61,260 nt of DNA, taken from Methylomonas koyamae. GTDB taxonomy: Bacteria > Pseudomonadota > Gammaproteobacteria > Methylococcales > Methylomonadaceae. Positions within the stretch are counted from its first letter, which is position 1. Each line of letters starts with the position of its first letter. The stretch lies in NCBI RefSeq assembly GCF_001644025.1, contig NZ_LUUK01000013.1, forward strand, positions 1-61,260, written 5' to 3'. The position numbers were made by a program, and so were the translations under genes. The notes beneath the pieces are model-generated. The model did not search any database. It had not been told where the DNA came from and saw only the letters and a list, made by a program, of their open reading frames with translations. Below are positions 44,573 through 53,683 of the stretch, in pieces.

Positions 44573-45172
44573 ATGAACCTTCTGCAAATCAACACCAGCA
44601 TTCGCGGCGAACAAAGCCACTCCAGCCATTTGGCGACACTATTGACTGAAAAGCTACAAGCCGCCTACCCTGATTCCGAGTTGATTAAACGCGACTTGGC
44701 GCAATCCGCTCCACCGCTGTTGGACGGCGCGGCCCTCGGCGTGTTGTTCACGCCGGCCGAACAGCGCGACGCAGAACAGCAGGCCTTGGCGGAACGTTTC
44801 GACGCCTTGATAGACGAAATCCAACAAGCCGACCGTATCGTGCTGGGCGTTCCGATGTACAACTTCGGGATTCCCGCCCAGCTCAAAGCCTGGTTCGATG
44901 CCATTGCCCGCGCCGACCTGACGTTTCGTTACACCGAGTCCGGCCCGGAAGGCTTGTTGCGCGGCAAAAAGGTTTATTTAACCTTAACTTATGGCGGACA
45001 ACACAGCGACACTCCCTTGGATACGATGACGCCCTACCTGCAAACGATGCTGGGCTTTTTGGGCATGACCGATCTGACGTTCATCCATGCCGAAGGTCTG
45101 GCAAGAAGCGGCGATGTCGCCGAACTGGCCTTGCGGCAAGCCGAGCTGGAAATTGCCGCGCTGGAAATATGA
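44573..45172 (+). CDS. azoR: FMN-dependent NADH-azoreductase (AzoR-like)
   Basis: The 199-residue flavodoxin-like oxidoreductase has the FMN-binding start TSIRGEQSHSSHLA, the VLGVPMYNFGIPAQLKAWFD motif and TLTYGGQHSD near 140. It reduces quinones and azo dyes with NADH. GGGAGA lies seven bases before the ATG. The length is typical. It is probably controlled by the adjacent LysR protein. Confidence 0.92.
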   Translation: MNLLQINTSIRGEQSHSSHLATLLTEKLQAAYPDSELIKRDLAQSAPPLLDGAALGVLFTPAEQRDAEQQALAERFDALIDEIQQADRIVLGVPMYNFGIPAQLKAWFDAIARADLTFRYTESGPEGLLRGKKVYLTLTYGGQHSDTPLDTMTPYLQTMLGFLGMTDLTFIHAEGLARSGDVAELALRQAELEIAALEI

Positions 45173-45261
45173 CCGGCGGCCCCCCATCCTGCGGCGAGTT
45201 CCAAATCCGTCACCCCCTCGAGGATTTGCCCTGCCGGTGATTGAATCGACCGGGCTGTTCC

Positions 45262-45370
45262 CTTCGACTCCGCTCAGGGAACGCTTCGGCTACGCTCAGG
45301 GGATGCTTCGGCTCGGCTCAGGGAACGCCACGCTCCGCTCAGGGAAACGCCACGCTCGGATCAGGAACTG
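45262..45370. repeat. Five tandem 22-base imperfect repeats
   Basis: Units begin at 45262, 45284, 45306, 45328 and 45350, each about 22 bases, on the theme CTTCGRCTCCGCTCAGGGAACG. The last is degenerate. They lie between azoR and the pirin gene, and the first 16 bases also occur at 30302-30317. No open frame spans them convincingly. Confidence 0.85.
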
Positions 45371-45442
45371 TGCCGATGCCGCTCGGCCCCCGCGCGACGC
45401 CGAAGGGACCTTAAACACGCCCAATTAAAATGAGATCAACCG

Positions 45443-46306
45443 ATGAGCCCAACATCCGCTTCCACCGTAAATCACTCCCGGACTATCGAACAATTAGTCA
45501 CCGGGCTTAACACAACCGACGGCGCCGGCGTCCAACTGACGCGGCTGATACCGCCAAGTTTACAAAAACGGCTGGACCCGTTTCTATTGCTGGACGCCTT
45601 TGGCAGCAACAACCCCGGCGATTATGTCGCCGGCTTCCCCAGCCACCCGCATCGCGGCTTCGAGACCCTGACCTATTTGCTGGCCGGCCGCATGCGGCAT
45701 AGCGACAATGCCGGCCACGCCGGGCTATTGGAGACCGGCGGGATACAATGGATGACCGCCGGACGCGGGATTATCCATTCGGAAATGCCGGAGCAGAAAG
45801 ACGGTTTGTTGGCAGGCTTTCAACTGTGGATCAATCTGCCGGCCGCGCACAAAATGCAGCCCCCCAGCTACCTCGACGTGCAAAGCCCGGCGATACCGGA
45901 ACTCGAGCTGCCGAACGGCGGCCTGCTCCGCGTGATTGCCGGCGACAGTCACGGCGTGGCGGGCGCGATACAACGGCCGGCCACCGAACCGTTGTTTCTG
46001 GATCTGCACTTACCGGCCGGCGGCGCATTCAGCCAAGCGCTGCCGCCCGACCGCAATGCCTTTATCTACGTTTATCGCGGCGAGCTGACGGTCGGCGGGC
46101 GCAAGCTCGCGGCTCGGCAATTGGCGGTGTTAAATAATCGGTCGGAAAGCGACGGCGTGGTGATGATCGCCGAACAGGACAGCCAAGCCATACTGATCGC
46201 CGGCCGGCCGCTGCGCGAACCGATCGTTCAGCGCGGCCCGTTCGTGATGAACAGCGAGGCCGAAATTCTGCAAGCGATAGACGACTACCAAAACGGCCGC
46301 TTGTAA
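45443..46306 (+). CDS. Pirin family protein
   Basis: The 287-residue bicupin protein has the metal site SHPHRGFETLTYLLAG (His56/His58-type ligands) and the partner GGIQWMTAGRGIIHSEMPE with a further His and Glu. Pirins bind iron and include quercetinases and redox sensors. No operon partner is clear; azoR lies upstream beyond the repeats. The two may share a role in quinone or flavonoid detoxification, which is inference. Confidence 0.9.
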   Translation: MSPTSASTVNHSRTIEQLVTGLNTTDGAGVQLTRLIPPSLQKRLDPFLLLDAFGSNNPGDYVAGFPSHPHRGFETLTYLLAGRMRHSDNAGHAGLLETGGIQWMTAGRGIIHSEMPEQKDGLLAGFQLWINLPAAHKMQPPSYLDVQSPAIPELELPNGGLLRVIAGDSHGVAGAIQRPATEPLFLDLHLPAGGAFSQALPPDRNAFIYVYRGELTVGGRKLAARQLAVLNNRSESDGVVMIAEQDSQAILIAGRPLREPIVQRGPFVMNSEAEILQAIDDYQNGRL

Positions 46307-46696
46307 ACCGGGGACCGGTCCCCACCGGAACTCGGCCGCGACGTCTTCAGTAAACCGACCGCGCCGCAAGCCCAAACCTTCGCGCCAAACGCACGCGCGA
46401 AAGAAACGACACGGCGAGTGCATTCCGCCTGTGTCCTGCAACGCAAAGCCTCACGCCAGCTCATTCCGCCCGGCAGCAACAGCCGGGCGGGCTTAACGGC
46501 GCATTCGATGCGTCTGCCACGACTTCGCCACAGCACAAATCCGCGCGACGAACGACTGATAAAAACGACATTCCAAATCCCTCCCACCACCCGATCACGC
46601 CGATTCCCTCGAGAAATCAAGCGGCTCCGCTTAATCATCCTGTCATTTTGCGCTGCCTATAATCCCGGCCTCCTCTACCCAGCCCTGGAATTAAGC
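46307..46696. other. Gap before the PhoD-like phosphatase gene
   Basis: The 390 bases contain an open frame joining the phosphatase gene from 46418 but without export or family features. I found no terminator or clear promoter. A half Pho-box-like CTGTCAT at 46640-46646 lacks its second half. Confidence 0.5.
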
Positions 46697-48268
46697 ATGC
46701 GTAAATTAAGCAGATTTACCCGTATCGCCGGCCAATCGGCGCTGCTGGCGGCCATTGCCGCTTTAACAAACCCGGCTTGCGCGGTGGACGCTCCGCAAAT
46801 GCCGCAAGGCATCCAATTCGGCGATCCGCTGCCGGGCAGAACCGTGGTGTGGAGCCGTGCCGACCGCCCGGCCCGGATGTTCGTGCAATATGCGTTCGAT
46901 GCCGACTTCACCAATCCGGTGACGATTCGCGGCCCCTACGCAACGCCGGAATCCGATTTCACCGCCCGCCAGGATTTGGTCGATCTGCCGGCCGGCCAAG
47001 ACGTTTACGTCAAGGTCTGGTTCGAAGACTTGACCAACGCTCGCAATGCCAGCGCGGCGGTGACCGGGCATTTCCACACGATAGGCAAACGCGACAACAT
47101 CCGCTTTGTGTGGGGCGGCGACATCGCCGGCCAGGGCTGGGGCATCAACGAAAGCTTCGGCGGCATGAAAATCTACGAAGCAATGCGCCAAGTCCATCCG
47201 CAGTTTTTCATCGAAAGCGGCGACAGCGTGTATTCCGACGGCCCGATCAAGGACAGCGTGGTCGCCGAGAACGGCCAAGTCTGGACCAATCTGGTCACGC
47301 CGGAAGTGTCCAAAGTGGCCGAAACGCTGGACGAGTTTCGCGGCCGTTACAAATACAATCTGCTGGACGCCAATCTGCGCCGCTTTAACGCCGAAGTACC
47401 GCAAATCTGGCAATGGGACGACCACGAAGTGGTCAACAACTGGTCGGATGCCAAGGACCTGAGCAACGACGCGCGCTATACCATCAAGGATATTCCGACC
47501 CTGATCGCCCACGCCACCCAAGCCTTCCACGAATACGCGCCGCTACGCCCGCACGGTGCGGAAGAATCCGACCGGGTTTACCGAAAATTGTCTTACGGCA
47601 AGTTGCTGGAGGTATTCGTCTTGGACATGCGCAGCTACCGGGGTCCGAACACCGCCAATCTGCAAACGTCCGAAAGCGAGGAAACCGCATTCTTGGGCGA
47701 GGAACAACTGGCTCGCTTGGAAGAAGCCTTGGCTAGCTCCGAAGCAACCTGGAAAATCATTTCGGCCGACATGCCGCTTGGTTTAAACATCGGCGACGGC
47801 ACTTTGCCGGACGGCACGCCGCGCTGGGAAGCGGTCGCTAACGGCAACAACGGTCCGGCCGCCGGCCGCGAGCTGGAAATCGCCCGCTTGCTGAGCTTTA
47901 TCAAACACGCGCACGTCAAAAACGTAGTGTGGCTGACCGCCGACGTGCATTACGCCGCCGCGCACTATTACGACCCCAGCAAGGCCGCCAGCAAAGATTT
48001 CGCGCCGTTCTGGGAATTCGTCGCCGGCCCGCTGAACGCGGGCTCGTTTGGCCCGAACAGCACCGACGGCACCTTCGGCCCGCAAGTGGTGTTCAGCAAG
48101 GCGCCACCGGCCGGCCAAGTCAACTTGTCCCCGTACGCTGGCTTGCAGTTCTTCGGTCAAGTCGATATCGACCAACGCAGCCGAGCCCTGCGGGTGGCGT
48201 TGAAAGACATCAACGGCGCGACGGTGTTCAGCAAAGTACTGCCCGCCGACGGCGAACGCCGCGATTAA
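46697..48268 (+). CDS. Secreted PhoD-like alkaline phosphatase/phosphodiesterase
   Basis: The start at 46697 gives 523 residues with a signal peptide (about 1-31, ending ACAVDA). An N-terminal Ig-like domain (to about 125) is followed by a PhoD metallophosphatase domain with WGGDIAGQ, IESGDSVYSDGPI, WDDHEVVNNW and TADVHYAAAHYY. These hold the metal site seen in PhoD. It hydrolyses phosphomono- or diesters outside the cell. A glycerophosphodiesterase gene follows 40 bases later, so both may act in phosphate scavenging. Confidence 0.88.
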   Translation: MRKLSRFTRIAGQSALLAAIAALTNPACAVDAPQMPQGIQFGDPLPGRTVVWSRADRPARMFVQYAFDADFTNPVTIRGPYATPESDFTARQDLVDLPAGQDVYVKVWFEDLTNARNASAAVTGHFHTIGKRDNIRFVWGGDIAGQGWGINESFGGMKIYEAMRQVHPQFFIESGDSVYSDGPIKDSVVAENGQVWTNLVTPEVSKVAETLDEFRGRYKYNLLDANLRRFNAEVPQIWQWDDHEVVNNWSDAKDLSNDARYTIKDIPTLIAHATQAFHEYAPLRPHGAEESDRVYRKLSYGKLLEVFVLDMRSYRGPNTANLQTSESEETAFLGEEQLARLEEALASSEATWKIISADMPLGLNIGDGTLPDGTPRWEAVANGNNGPAAGRELEIARLLSFIKHAHVKNVVWLTADVHYAAAHYYDPSKAASKDFAPFWEFVAGPLNAGSFGPNSTDGTFGPQVVFSKAPPAGQVNLSPYAGLQFFGQVDIDQRSRALRVALKDINGATVFSKVLPADGERRD

Positions 48269-48308
48269 TTTCCTAGGAAGCTCACCTTTCCTTAACTAAG
48301 GAGCCAAC

Positions 48309-49550
48309 ATGTTTAAAATGCTTTACAACCTGCCGGCGGCGGCCGTTTCCCTGGCTATATTGACTGGGCCCGGCACCGCCGCCGCCCATTCCTATCACCG
48401 AGATCACGGCACCATGCAAACCAGCCCCCTCGTCATCGGCCATCGCGGTGCCGCCGGTTACCGGCCGGAGCACACGCTGGCGGGCTATACGCTGGCAATC
48501 GAGATGGGCGTCGATTTCATCGAGCCCGATTTGGTGTTGACCAAGGACGGCCAGATGATCGCCCGCCACGAGCCGATGATAGGCGGCACCACCGACGTGG
48601 CCAATCACCCGGAATTCTCCGGCCGCAAAACCAAGCGGATGGTGGATGGTGTCGAATACGAAGACTGGTTTGCCAGCGACTTTACGTTGGCCGAGATCAA
48701 AACCCTGCGCGCCAGGGAACGTTTACCGCAAACGCGGCCGGCCAACACCGCCTACGACGGCCTGTATGAAATTCCGACACTGGAAGAAGTCATCGCGCTG
48801 GCCAAGCAAAAAAGCCGGGAAACCGGCCGGACCATCGGCATTTATCCGGAAATCAAGCATTCCACCTATCACGCCGACTTGAAAGCCGCCAACCGCCGGC
48901 CGCTGTTCGGCCGGAATTTCTTCGAAAACAAGTTGTTGGCCAAATTGCACGCCGCCTACGGCGACAGCGCCTGCGCGCCGGTGTTCATCCAATCCTTCGA
49001 AGTCGGCAATCTGCAATATCTGAGCAGGAAAACCGACATTCGCTTGGTGCAGTTGATCGACGCCGACGATGTCAATGCCGATGGTTCGCTGTCGCTGGTT
49101 CCGCCTTACAAACAGCCTTACGATTTCGTCAAAGCCGGCGACCCGCGCACTTTTGCGGATTTGTTAAGCGAAACCGGCCTGGATTTCGTTAAGTCCTATG
49201 CCGACGCAATCGGCCCATGGAAACCTTATCTGGTGAAAACGGTGGCCGATGGCGTGGACCGTACCGGCGACGGTAGCATAGACCTTCACGACCGCCGAGT
49301 GGACGGCAGTACCGGCGTACTGGAAATGGCGCACGACAAGGGTTTGCAGGTGCATAGCTGGACCTTCCGCAACGACTCCGGCGGTTACGGTTTCGCGGAC
49401 CCGCAACAGGAAATGAGCTACTACTTCGATTTAGGCGTGGATGGCTTGTTCACCGACTTCCCGGACACCGGCGTGGCGGCTCGCGATGCCTCGGCGGCCG
49501 CCGACTCGACCTTTAGTCAATGCCGCCGCGGCCGGCATCGCGAGGATTGA
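48309..49550 (+). CDS. glpQ: Periplasmic glycerophosphodiester phosphodiesterase
   Basis: The 413-residue protein has a signal peptide (about 1-27) and a GDPD TIM barrel with IGHRGAAGYRPEHT, IEPDLVLTKDGQMIARHEP and a YPEIKH motif. These carry the catalytic His pair and the Glu/Asp metal ligands. It releases glycerol-3-phosphate from glycerophosphodiesters. AAGGAG lies about eight bases before the ATG. The last 25 residues are Ala-rich and then basic with no known role. The size is above E. coli GlpQ (358), with an insertion near 245-275. Confidence 0.9.
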   Translation: MFKMLYNLPAAAVSLAILTGPGTAAAHSYHRDHGTMQTSPLVIGHRGAAGYRPEHTLAGYTLAIEMGVDFIEPDLVLTKDGQMIARHEPMIGGTTDVANHPEFSGRKTKRMVDGVEYEDWFASDFTLAEIKTLRARERLPQTRPANTAYDGLYEIPTLEEVIALAKQKSRETGRTIGIYPEIKHSTYHADLKAANRRPLFGRNFFENKLLAKLHAAYGDSACAPVFIQSFEVGNLQYLSRKTDIRLVQLIDADDVNADGSLSLVPPYKQPYDFVKAGDPRTFADLLSETGLDFVKSYADAIGPWKPYLVKTVADGVDRTGDGSIDLHDRRVDGSTGVLEMAHDKGLQVHSWTFRNDSGGYGFADPQQEMSYYFDLGVDGLFTDFPDTGVAARDASAAADSTFSQCRRGRHRED

Positions 49551-49764
49551 TTCCGCTTGACCACGGTTTCGCCAAGCCGGCGGTGGTTGATACGGAAAAG
49601 CCAGGCGCGCAAACCCAGTTTGCACGTCTGGCGCCCTGTTTGCCGAATGGCTCGAGCAAGCCGGAACGCTCAAGGACTAACGCCGTGACTAGCGCTGCGG
49701 CACTCTTCTGTCGATGATCGGCAACCGAGTTGCCGGTCTATCGATTTCCGCCGTTATAGTTTTT

Positions 49765-50553
49765 CTAATAGCGCGGCTGAATATAGGAAACCGAGCCGAT
49801 CTGGCGTAGCGGCCTGCGCAGATAGCCATAGGCGGCGAATTCGTCGTTCAGCTCGGAGTAGCGCAGAAAATCGCGCTTGTAGTCGTGTTCCCATATCGGG
49901 TTTTTCAGGATATGCGCCACGCTCAATCGATACGCGGTACGCACGCCGTTCAACCCGCAAGGTTCGGCGATCTGAGTCATTTCAAAGCCTTCGCGCTTGA
50001 CCGCATGCGCCAACGACGGCGTGACCAGGATGTACCAGTCTCTGATTCCGGTTTGCCGGCAATACACGACGGCCGCCCGATATAAACCCCACATCACGCT
50101 ACGGCTCAAGTTTTTATAATCTTGCAGGAAACTGACACGCCGATCGACTTCGCCGTTGGCCAACACCTTGGCCGGCCGCCTGTGCAAGTTTAAGCGCCGC
50201 GCTTCCCGCAGCACGCACAGCCTGGAAATTTCCACCGAGTTGCGGTATTGATTCACCGACAGAGGCTGGTAGGGGGTGCAGCGATCCTCGAGCGGAAACC
50301 GATAGCCTCTCGGCTTGACCAACCGCATGGCTCCCAGCCAACAGCCGCTATCGCGATGGCGGACCAAAAAATGGACGGCGTTTTCATCCCAATAATCCTT
50401 CTCCAATCTATCGGGAAACCGCTCCTTGTCTTCGTAGCCCATTTCATCGCAATACACCCGAAACCGGAGGTTGTAATGGATTTCCAGACTCTCGGGCGTA
50501 TCAGCCAGAAACACATCAAAACTATTGTCAAAATAACGTTTTTCTTCAATCAA
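49765..50553 (-). CDS. PEP-CTERM/exosortase-system acyltransferase (GNAT, TIGR03694-type)
   Basis: The 262-residue protein has the LuxI/GNAT-like layout, with FRVYCDEMGYED at about 33-44 and RLCVLREARR at about 110-120, matching the group linked to exosortase systems. It opens on a TTG (no in-frame ATG), beginning MIEEKRYFDNSFDV. Its substrate is unknown; a modified sugar or autoinducer-like product has been suggested for the family. Together with the sugar transferase at 35053-36441, it supports an exosortase locus elsewhere in the genome. Confidence 0.85.
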   Translation of the reverse strand: MIEEKRYFDNSFDVFLADTPESLEIHYNLRFRVYCDEMGYEDKERFPDRLEKDYWDENAVHFLVRHRDSGCWLGAMRLVKPRGYRFPLEDRCTPYQPLSVNQYRNSVEISRLCVLREARRLNLHRRPAKVLANGEVDRRVSFLQDYKNLSRSVMWGLYRAAVVYCRQTGIRDWYILVTPSLAHAVKREGFEMTQIAEPCGLNGVRTAYRLSVAHILKNPIWEHDYKRDFLRYSELNDEFAAYGYLRRPLRQIGSVSYIQPRY

Positions 50554-50817
50554 GCGACACCATCCCGACGACTATAGATCCCTTGCTGCCCAGACTGTTT
50601 GTCAAATAGCAGCCCCGAGCTTAGATAATATAACAATTTTAAGCATTTACAAACCGCAATTGCCCTTTTGTTCAAGCAAAAAACCGGCTAAGCTTGCCCA
50701 AAAAAATTCCAGAATATTTGGTCACCGATTCGAAAATAAGCCTTTTTTGAAAACGATTATTCTGATTAAATAATCCAGTCAAAACCTTACACCACCTACT
50801 TGGAGCAAAGTAAGAAC

Positions 50818-52137
50818 TTGAGTACCGTGCCGCGCCTAAACCTGGCCCTCGCCTCAATCGCCTGCCTGCTGCTGCACGGTTCGCCGGCCGCCGCCCGTTA
50901 CGCGGCCATTGTCATCGATGCCGATACGGGCAGAGTCGTTCACGAAACCGACTCCACGCATCGCTGGTATCCTGCCTCGCTGACCAAGGTCATGACGATT
51001 TACATGACGTTCTCGGCGATAGAATCCGGTCACCTGCACCTGAACGACACAGTCACGGTATCCCGACACGCTTCGCTGCAACCCAGCTCCAAGTTGGGCT
51101 TGCGCCAAGGCCAAAACCTGACCGTCGAGCAGGCCATCATGGCGGTAACGACCCGCTCGGCCAACGACGCGGCGGTGGTGCTGGCAGAGCATCTGGGCGG
51201 TACCGAAAGCAATTTCGCGGCGATGATGACCCAAACGGCGCATCGGCTGGGCATGTATAACAGTTCGTTTCAGAACGCCAGCGGCCTGCCGGACGACGGC
51301 CAGATCAGCAGCGCTCGCGATTTAGCCTTGTTGTCCGCCGCATTGATCCGCGATTTTCCGCAGCACTACCGTTTTTTCTCGGCGACCGAATTTCACTACA
51401 AGGGCCGGGTGCTGCCGAATACCAACCGGATTCTGAAAAGCTATCCGGATGCCGACGGCCTGAAGACCGGTTTTACTTGCGGTTCCGGCTACAACCTGAT
51501 CGCCTCCGCCAAACGCAACGGCCATCGCTTGATAGGCGTGTTGTTGGGGGCGCACAGTAGTGCCGAACGCTTCCAACAAATGGAAAACCTGCTGGACCTG
51601 GGCTTTACCAACAGTGCCAGCGGCTTGTACGGCAGCCACATCAGCCAACTGCAAGACGGCGGCGGCGCGCCGCCGCCGTTCCAGTTGTCTTCCAATCGTT
51701 GCGCCGGTAGCGCCGAGCAGATGGGCGCCGACTCCGGCAGCAACCGTTACGAGCCGATTCGGATCAATCCCGGCCATTCGGAACGCGGCAAGGCCGTTAA
51801 GGAAATCCGCGCGGCCAGCGTCAAAAGCCATTCCAGCGAGCGCGCCTGGTCGGTCGCGATGGGCAATTTCGCGCGCAAGATCGACGCCGACGTCAATCTG
51901 AAACGCGCCAGGAGCGCGCTCGGCCCGCTAGCCAAAGCCGGCCAAGCTCGTATCGTCCGCCAAAAATTCAAGGGCGGCGTGTTTTGGAAAACCGTTTGGA
52001 CCGGGCTGGCGCAAGACGACAGCCGCGATTTCTGCCGGCGACTGCATTCTAAAAATCTGGATTGCACGGCATTGCCGCCATCCGCCAAATCGGTCGCTAG
52101 CGCCGAAACGCCGCGTCGGCACGTCAAGGCCGGCTAA
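50818..52137 (+). CDS. D-alanyl-D-alanine carboxypeptidase (PBP5/6 family) with SPOR domain
   Basis: From the TTG at 50818 (GGAG 12 bases upstream) the protein has 439 residues; a TTG at 50800 is the alternative and no ATG fits. A signal peptide (about 1-26) precedes the peptidase domain with the three penicillin-binding motifs: SLTK (Ser about 50), SAN (about 112) and KTG (about 218). The C-terminal 80 residues form a SPOR-like domain (AWSVAMGNFARKIDA to KNLDCTAL), which binds denuded septal glycan. It trims pentapeptides in the cell wall. The SPOR replaces the usual membrane-anchor helix of PBP5. Confidence 0.88.
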   Translation: MSTVPRLNLALASIACLLLHGSPAAARYAAIVIDADTGRVVHETDSTHRWYPASLTKVMTIYMTFSAIESGHLHLNDTVTVSRHASLQPSSKLGLRQGQNLTVEQAIMAVTTRSANDAAVVLAEHLGGTESNFAAMMTQTAHRLGMYNSSFQNASGLPDDGQISSARDLALLSAALIRDFPQHYRFFSATEFHYKGRVLPNTNRILKSYPDADGLKTGFTCGSGYNLIASAKRNGHRLIGVLLGAHSSAERFQQMENLLDLGFTNSASGLYGSHISQLQDGGGAPPPFQLSSNRCAGSAEQMGADSGSNRYEPIRINPGHSERGKAVKEIRAASVKSHSSERAWSVAMGNFARKIDADVNLKRARSALGPLAKAGQARIVRQKFKGGVFWKTVWTGLAQDDSRDFCRRLHSKNLDCTALPPSAKSVASAETPRRHVKAG

Positions 52138-52173
52138 ACGGCGCGAGCACAGCCCGGCCGGATGCCGGCCGGT

Positions 52174-52386
52174 TCAATAATGCGGCGGACGCTCGTCCGC
52201 CTGCGCTCCGCCGCCATCGTTAATAGCATGTCCCAGGCTTTTGATCTTGTCGTGCAATAACTTGCAAGTTTCTTCCAGTTTACCGATCTGGATTTGTTGA
52301 CCGGCCACCACCTGATTCAGGGCCTGTATCAGGTCTTCCTGATACGCCTGCCTGATCTCCAATTCGATGATTCTATCCACGTTCAT
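52174..52386 (-). CDS. slyX: SlyX-family coiled-coil protein
   Basis: The 70-residue protein begins MNVDRIIELEIRQAYQED and ends ADERPPHY, the conserved SlyX tail. The middle is a heptad-rich coiled coil. The longer frame adds 34 residues without conservation. Function is unknown; it is linked in some species to lysis and to SlyD. It is divergent from the DUF6763-like gene. Confidence 0.85.
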   Translation of the reverse strand: MNVDRIIELEIRQAYQEDLIQALNQVVAGQQIQIGKLEETCKLLHDKIKSLGHAINDGGGAQADERPPHY

Positions 52387-52505
52387 GATCTGTACCGACC
52401 AAGAGTAAATCGCCATTCTAACCGAATTCGCCGGCGACTCGGCTCGCACAGTCTCGGCAAACTCGCTATCATTGGGCGGGTCAACCACTTAGCGAGGACG
52501 CAACG

Positions 52506-52808
52506 ATGACTACTATCGCAGACCCGGTGATCGGCCGTTGGTATAAAGACTTGGAAAGCAACCTCACCTTCAAGGTCGTCGCCATCGAAGGCAACGACGA
52601 CAACATCGAAGTCCAATACGCCAATGGCGATCTGGGCGAATACGACAACGAAAGTTGGTACAACTCGACGATAGACTATATCGAAGACCCCGAAGATTGG
52701 AGCGCGCCGTTCGACGACCTGGAAGCCGACGATCTCGGCTATACCGATCCCGATCGCCACGCCCGCCCGGACTCGGAAGATTTGGATATCAGCGATTTTT
52801 TGGATTAA
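52506..52808 (+). CDS. Small acidic protein of unknown function (DUF6763-like)
   Basis: The 100-residue protein has an N-terminal beta-rich part (IGRWYKDLESNLTFKVVAIEGNDDNIEVQY) that resembles a small SH3-like fold and a strongly acidic tail ending LDISDFLD. GAGGA lies nine bases before the ATG. It is upstream of a kinase-like gene by 13 bases and may be cotranscribed. I recognise it only as a small family common in gammaproteobacteria. Confidence 0.7.
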   Translation: MTTIADPVIGRWYKDLESNLTFKVVAIEGNDDNIEVQYANGDLGEYDNESWYNSTIDYIEDPEDWSAPFDDLEADDLGYTDPDRHARPDSEDLDISDFLD

Positions 52809-52821
52809 GCAATCACCTTTT

Positions 52822-53670
52822 ATGAAAATGACCGCCCAACAATTCTTGGACTGGGAATCCAAGAGCATCACGCTGCTGGCCATGTCCGGCGCGGGCAAGA
52901 CTACCTTGTCCAACAAACTGCCCAAGGACAAATGGTTCCACTATTCCGGAGACTACCGGATCGGCACCAAGTACTTGGAAGAACCCATCCTGGACAACAT
53001 CAAACAGCAGGCGATGGGCGTGCCGTTTTTGCGCGAGCTGCTTAAATCGGACTCGATCTACATCTGCAACAATATTACCGTCGATAATCTGGCGCCGGTA
53101 TCGAGTTTCCTGGGCAAAATCGGCGATCCGGCCAAGGGCGGCCTGACGCTGGCCGAATTCAAGCGCCGGCAGGCACTACACCATCAGGCCGAAATCGCGG
53201 CGATGAACGACGTGCCGGATTTCATTCATAAGGCCGAAGCGATTTACGGCTACAAACATTTTTTGAACGACGCAGGCGGTAGCGTCTGCGAACTCGATTG
53301 CCCCGAGGTTCTCGAAACGCTGGCCGAGCACACGCTGATCGTTTACATCCAGATTCCGCCGGCGCTGGAGCAAACCATCATCGACCGGGCCAAGCAAGAT
53401 CCGAAACCGCTCTACTACCGCCCCGAATTCGTCGATGCCAAGCTAGCCCGATTCATGAGCGAACGCGGTTACGCCTCGACCGACCAAATTCCGCCGGACG
53501 ACTTCGTCACTTGGGTATTTCCGGAGCTGTTCAAGGCCCGCGTGCCGCGCTACGAAGCGATTGCCGCCCAATACGGCTACACGGTCAGCGCCGACGAAAC
53601 GGCCCGGATTCAAAGCGAGCAAGATTTCATCGAATTGATCGCCGCGGCCATCGACCGCCAGAGCGCATGA
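52822..53670 (+). CDS. P-loop kinase-like ATPase of unknown function
   Basis: The 282-residue protein has a Walker A motif MSGAGKTTLS at about 20-29, at the start of a P-loop kinase-like fold, and a middle Tyr/Arg-rich region (FVDAKLARFMSERGY). No named kinase family is clear. There is no signal peptide. metX follows after 13 bases, so it may be co-expressed with the methionine gene, with no obvious functional link. Confidence 0.75.
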   Translation: MKMTAQQFLDWESKSITLLAMSGAGKTTLSNKLPKDKWFHYSGDYRIGTKYLEEPILDNIKQQAMGVPFLRELLKSDSIYICNNITVDNLAPVSSFLGKIGDPAKGGLTLAEFKRRQALHHQAEIAAMNDVPDFIHKAEAIYGYKHFLNDAGGSVCELDCPEVLETLAEHTLIVYIQIPPALEQTIIDRAKQDPKPLYYRPEFVDAKLARFMSERGYASTDQIPPDDFVTWVFPELFKARVPRYEAIAAQYGYTVSADETARIQSEQDFIELIAAAIDRQSA

Positions 53671-53683
53671 GGCCTCTACCGCA

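Noticed and set aside
45262-45370. Possible CRISPR array
   Set aside because: Repeats are contiguous with no spacers and differ from unit to unit; no cas genes are nearby.
46640-46661. Pho-box-like CTGTCAT ahead of the PhoD-like gene
   Set aside because: Only one half-site fits; the second heptamer at the expected spacing does not.
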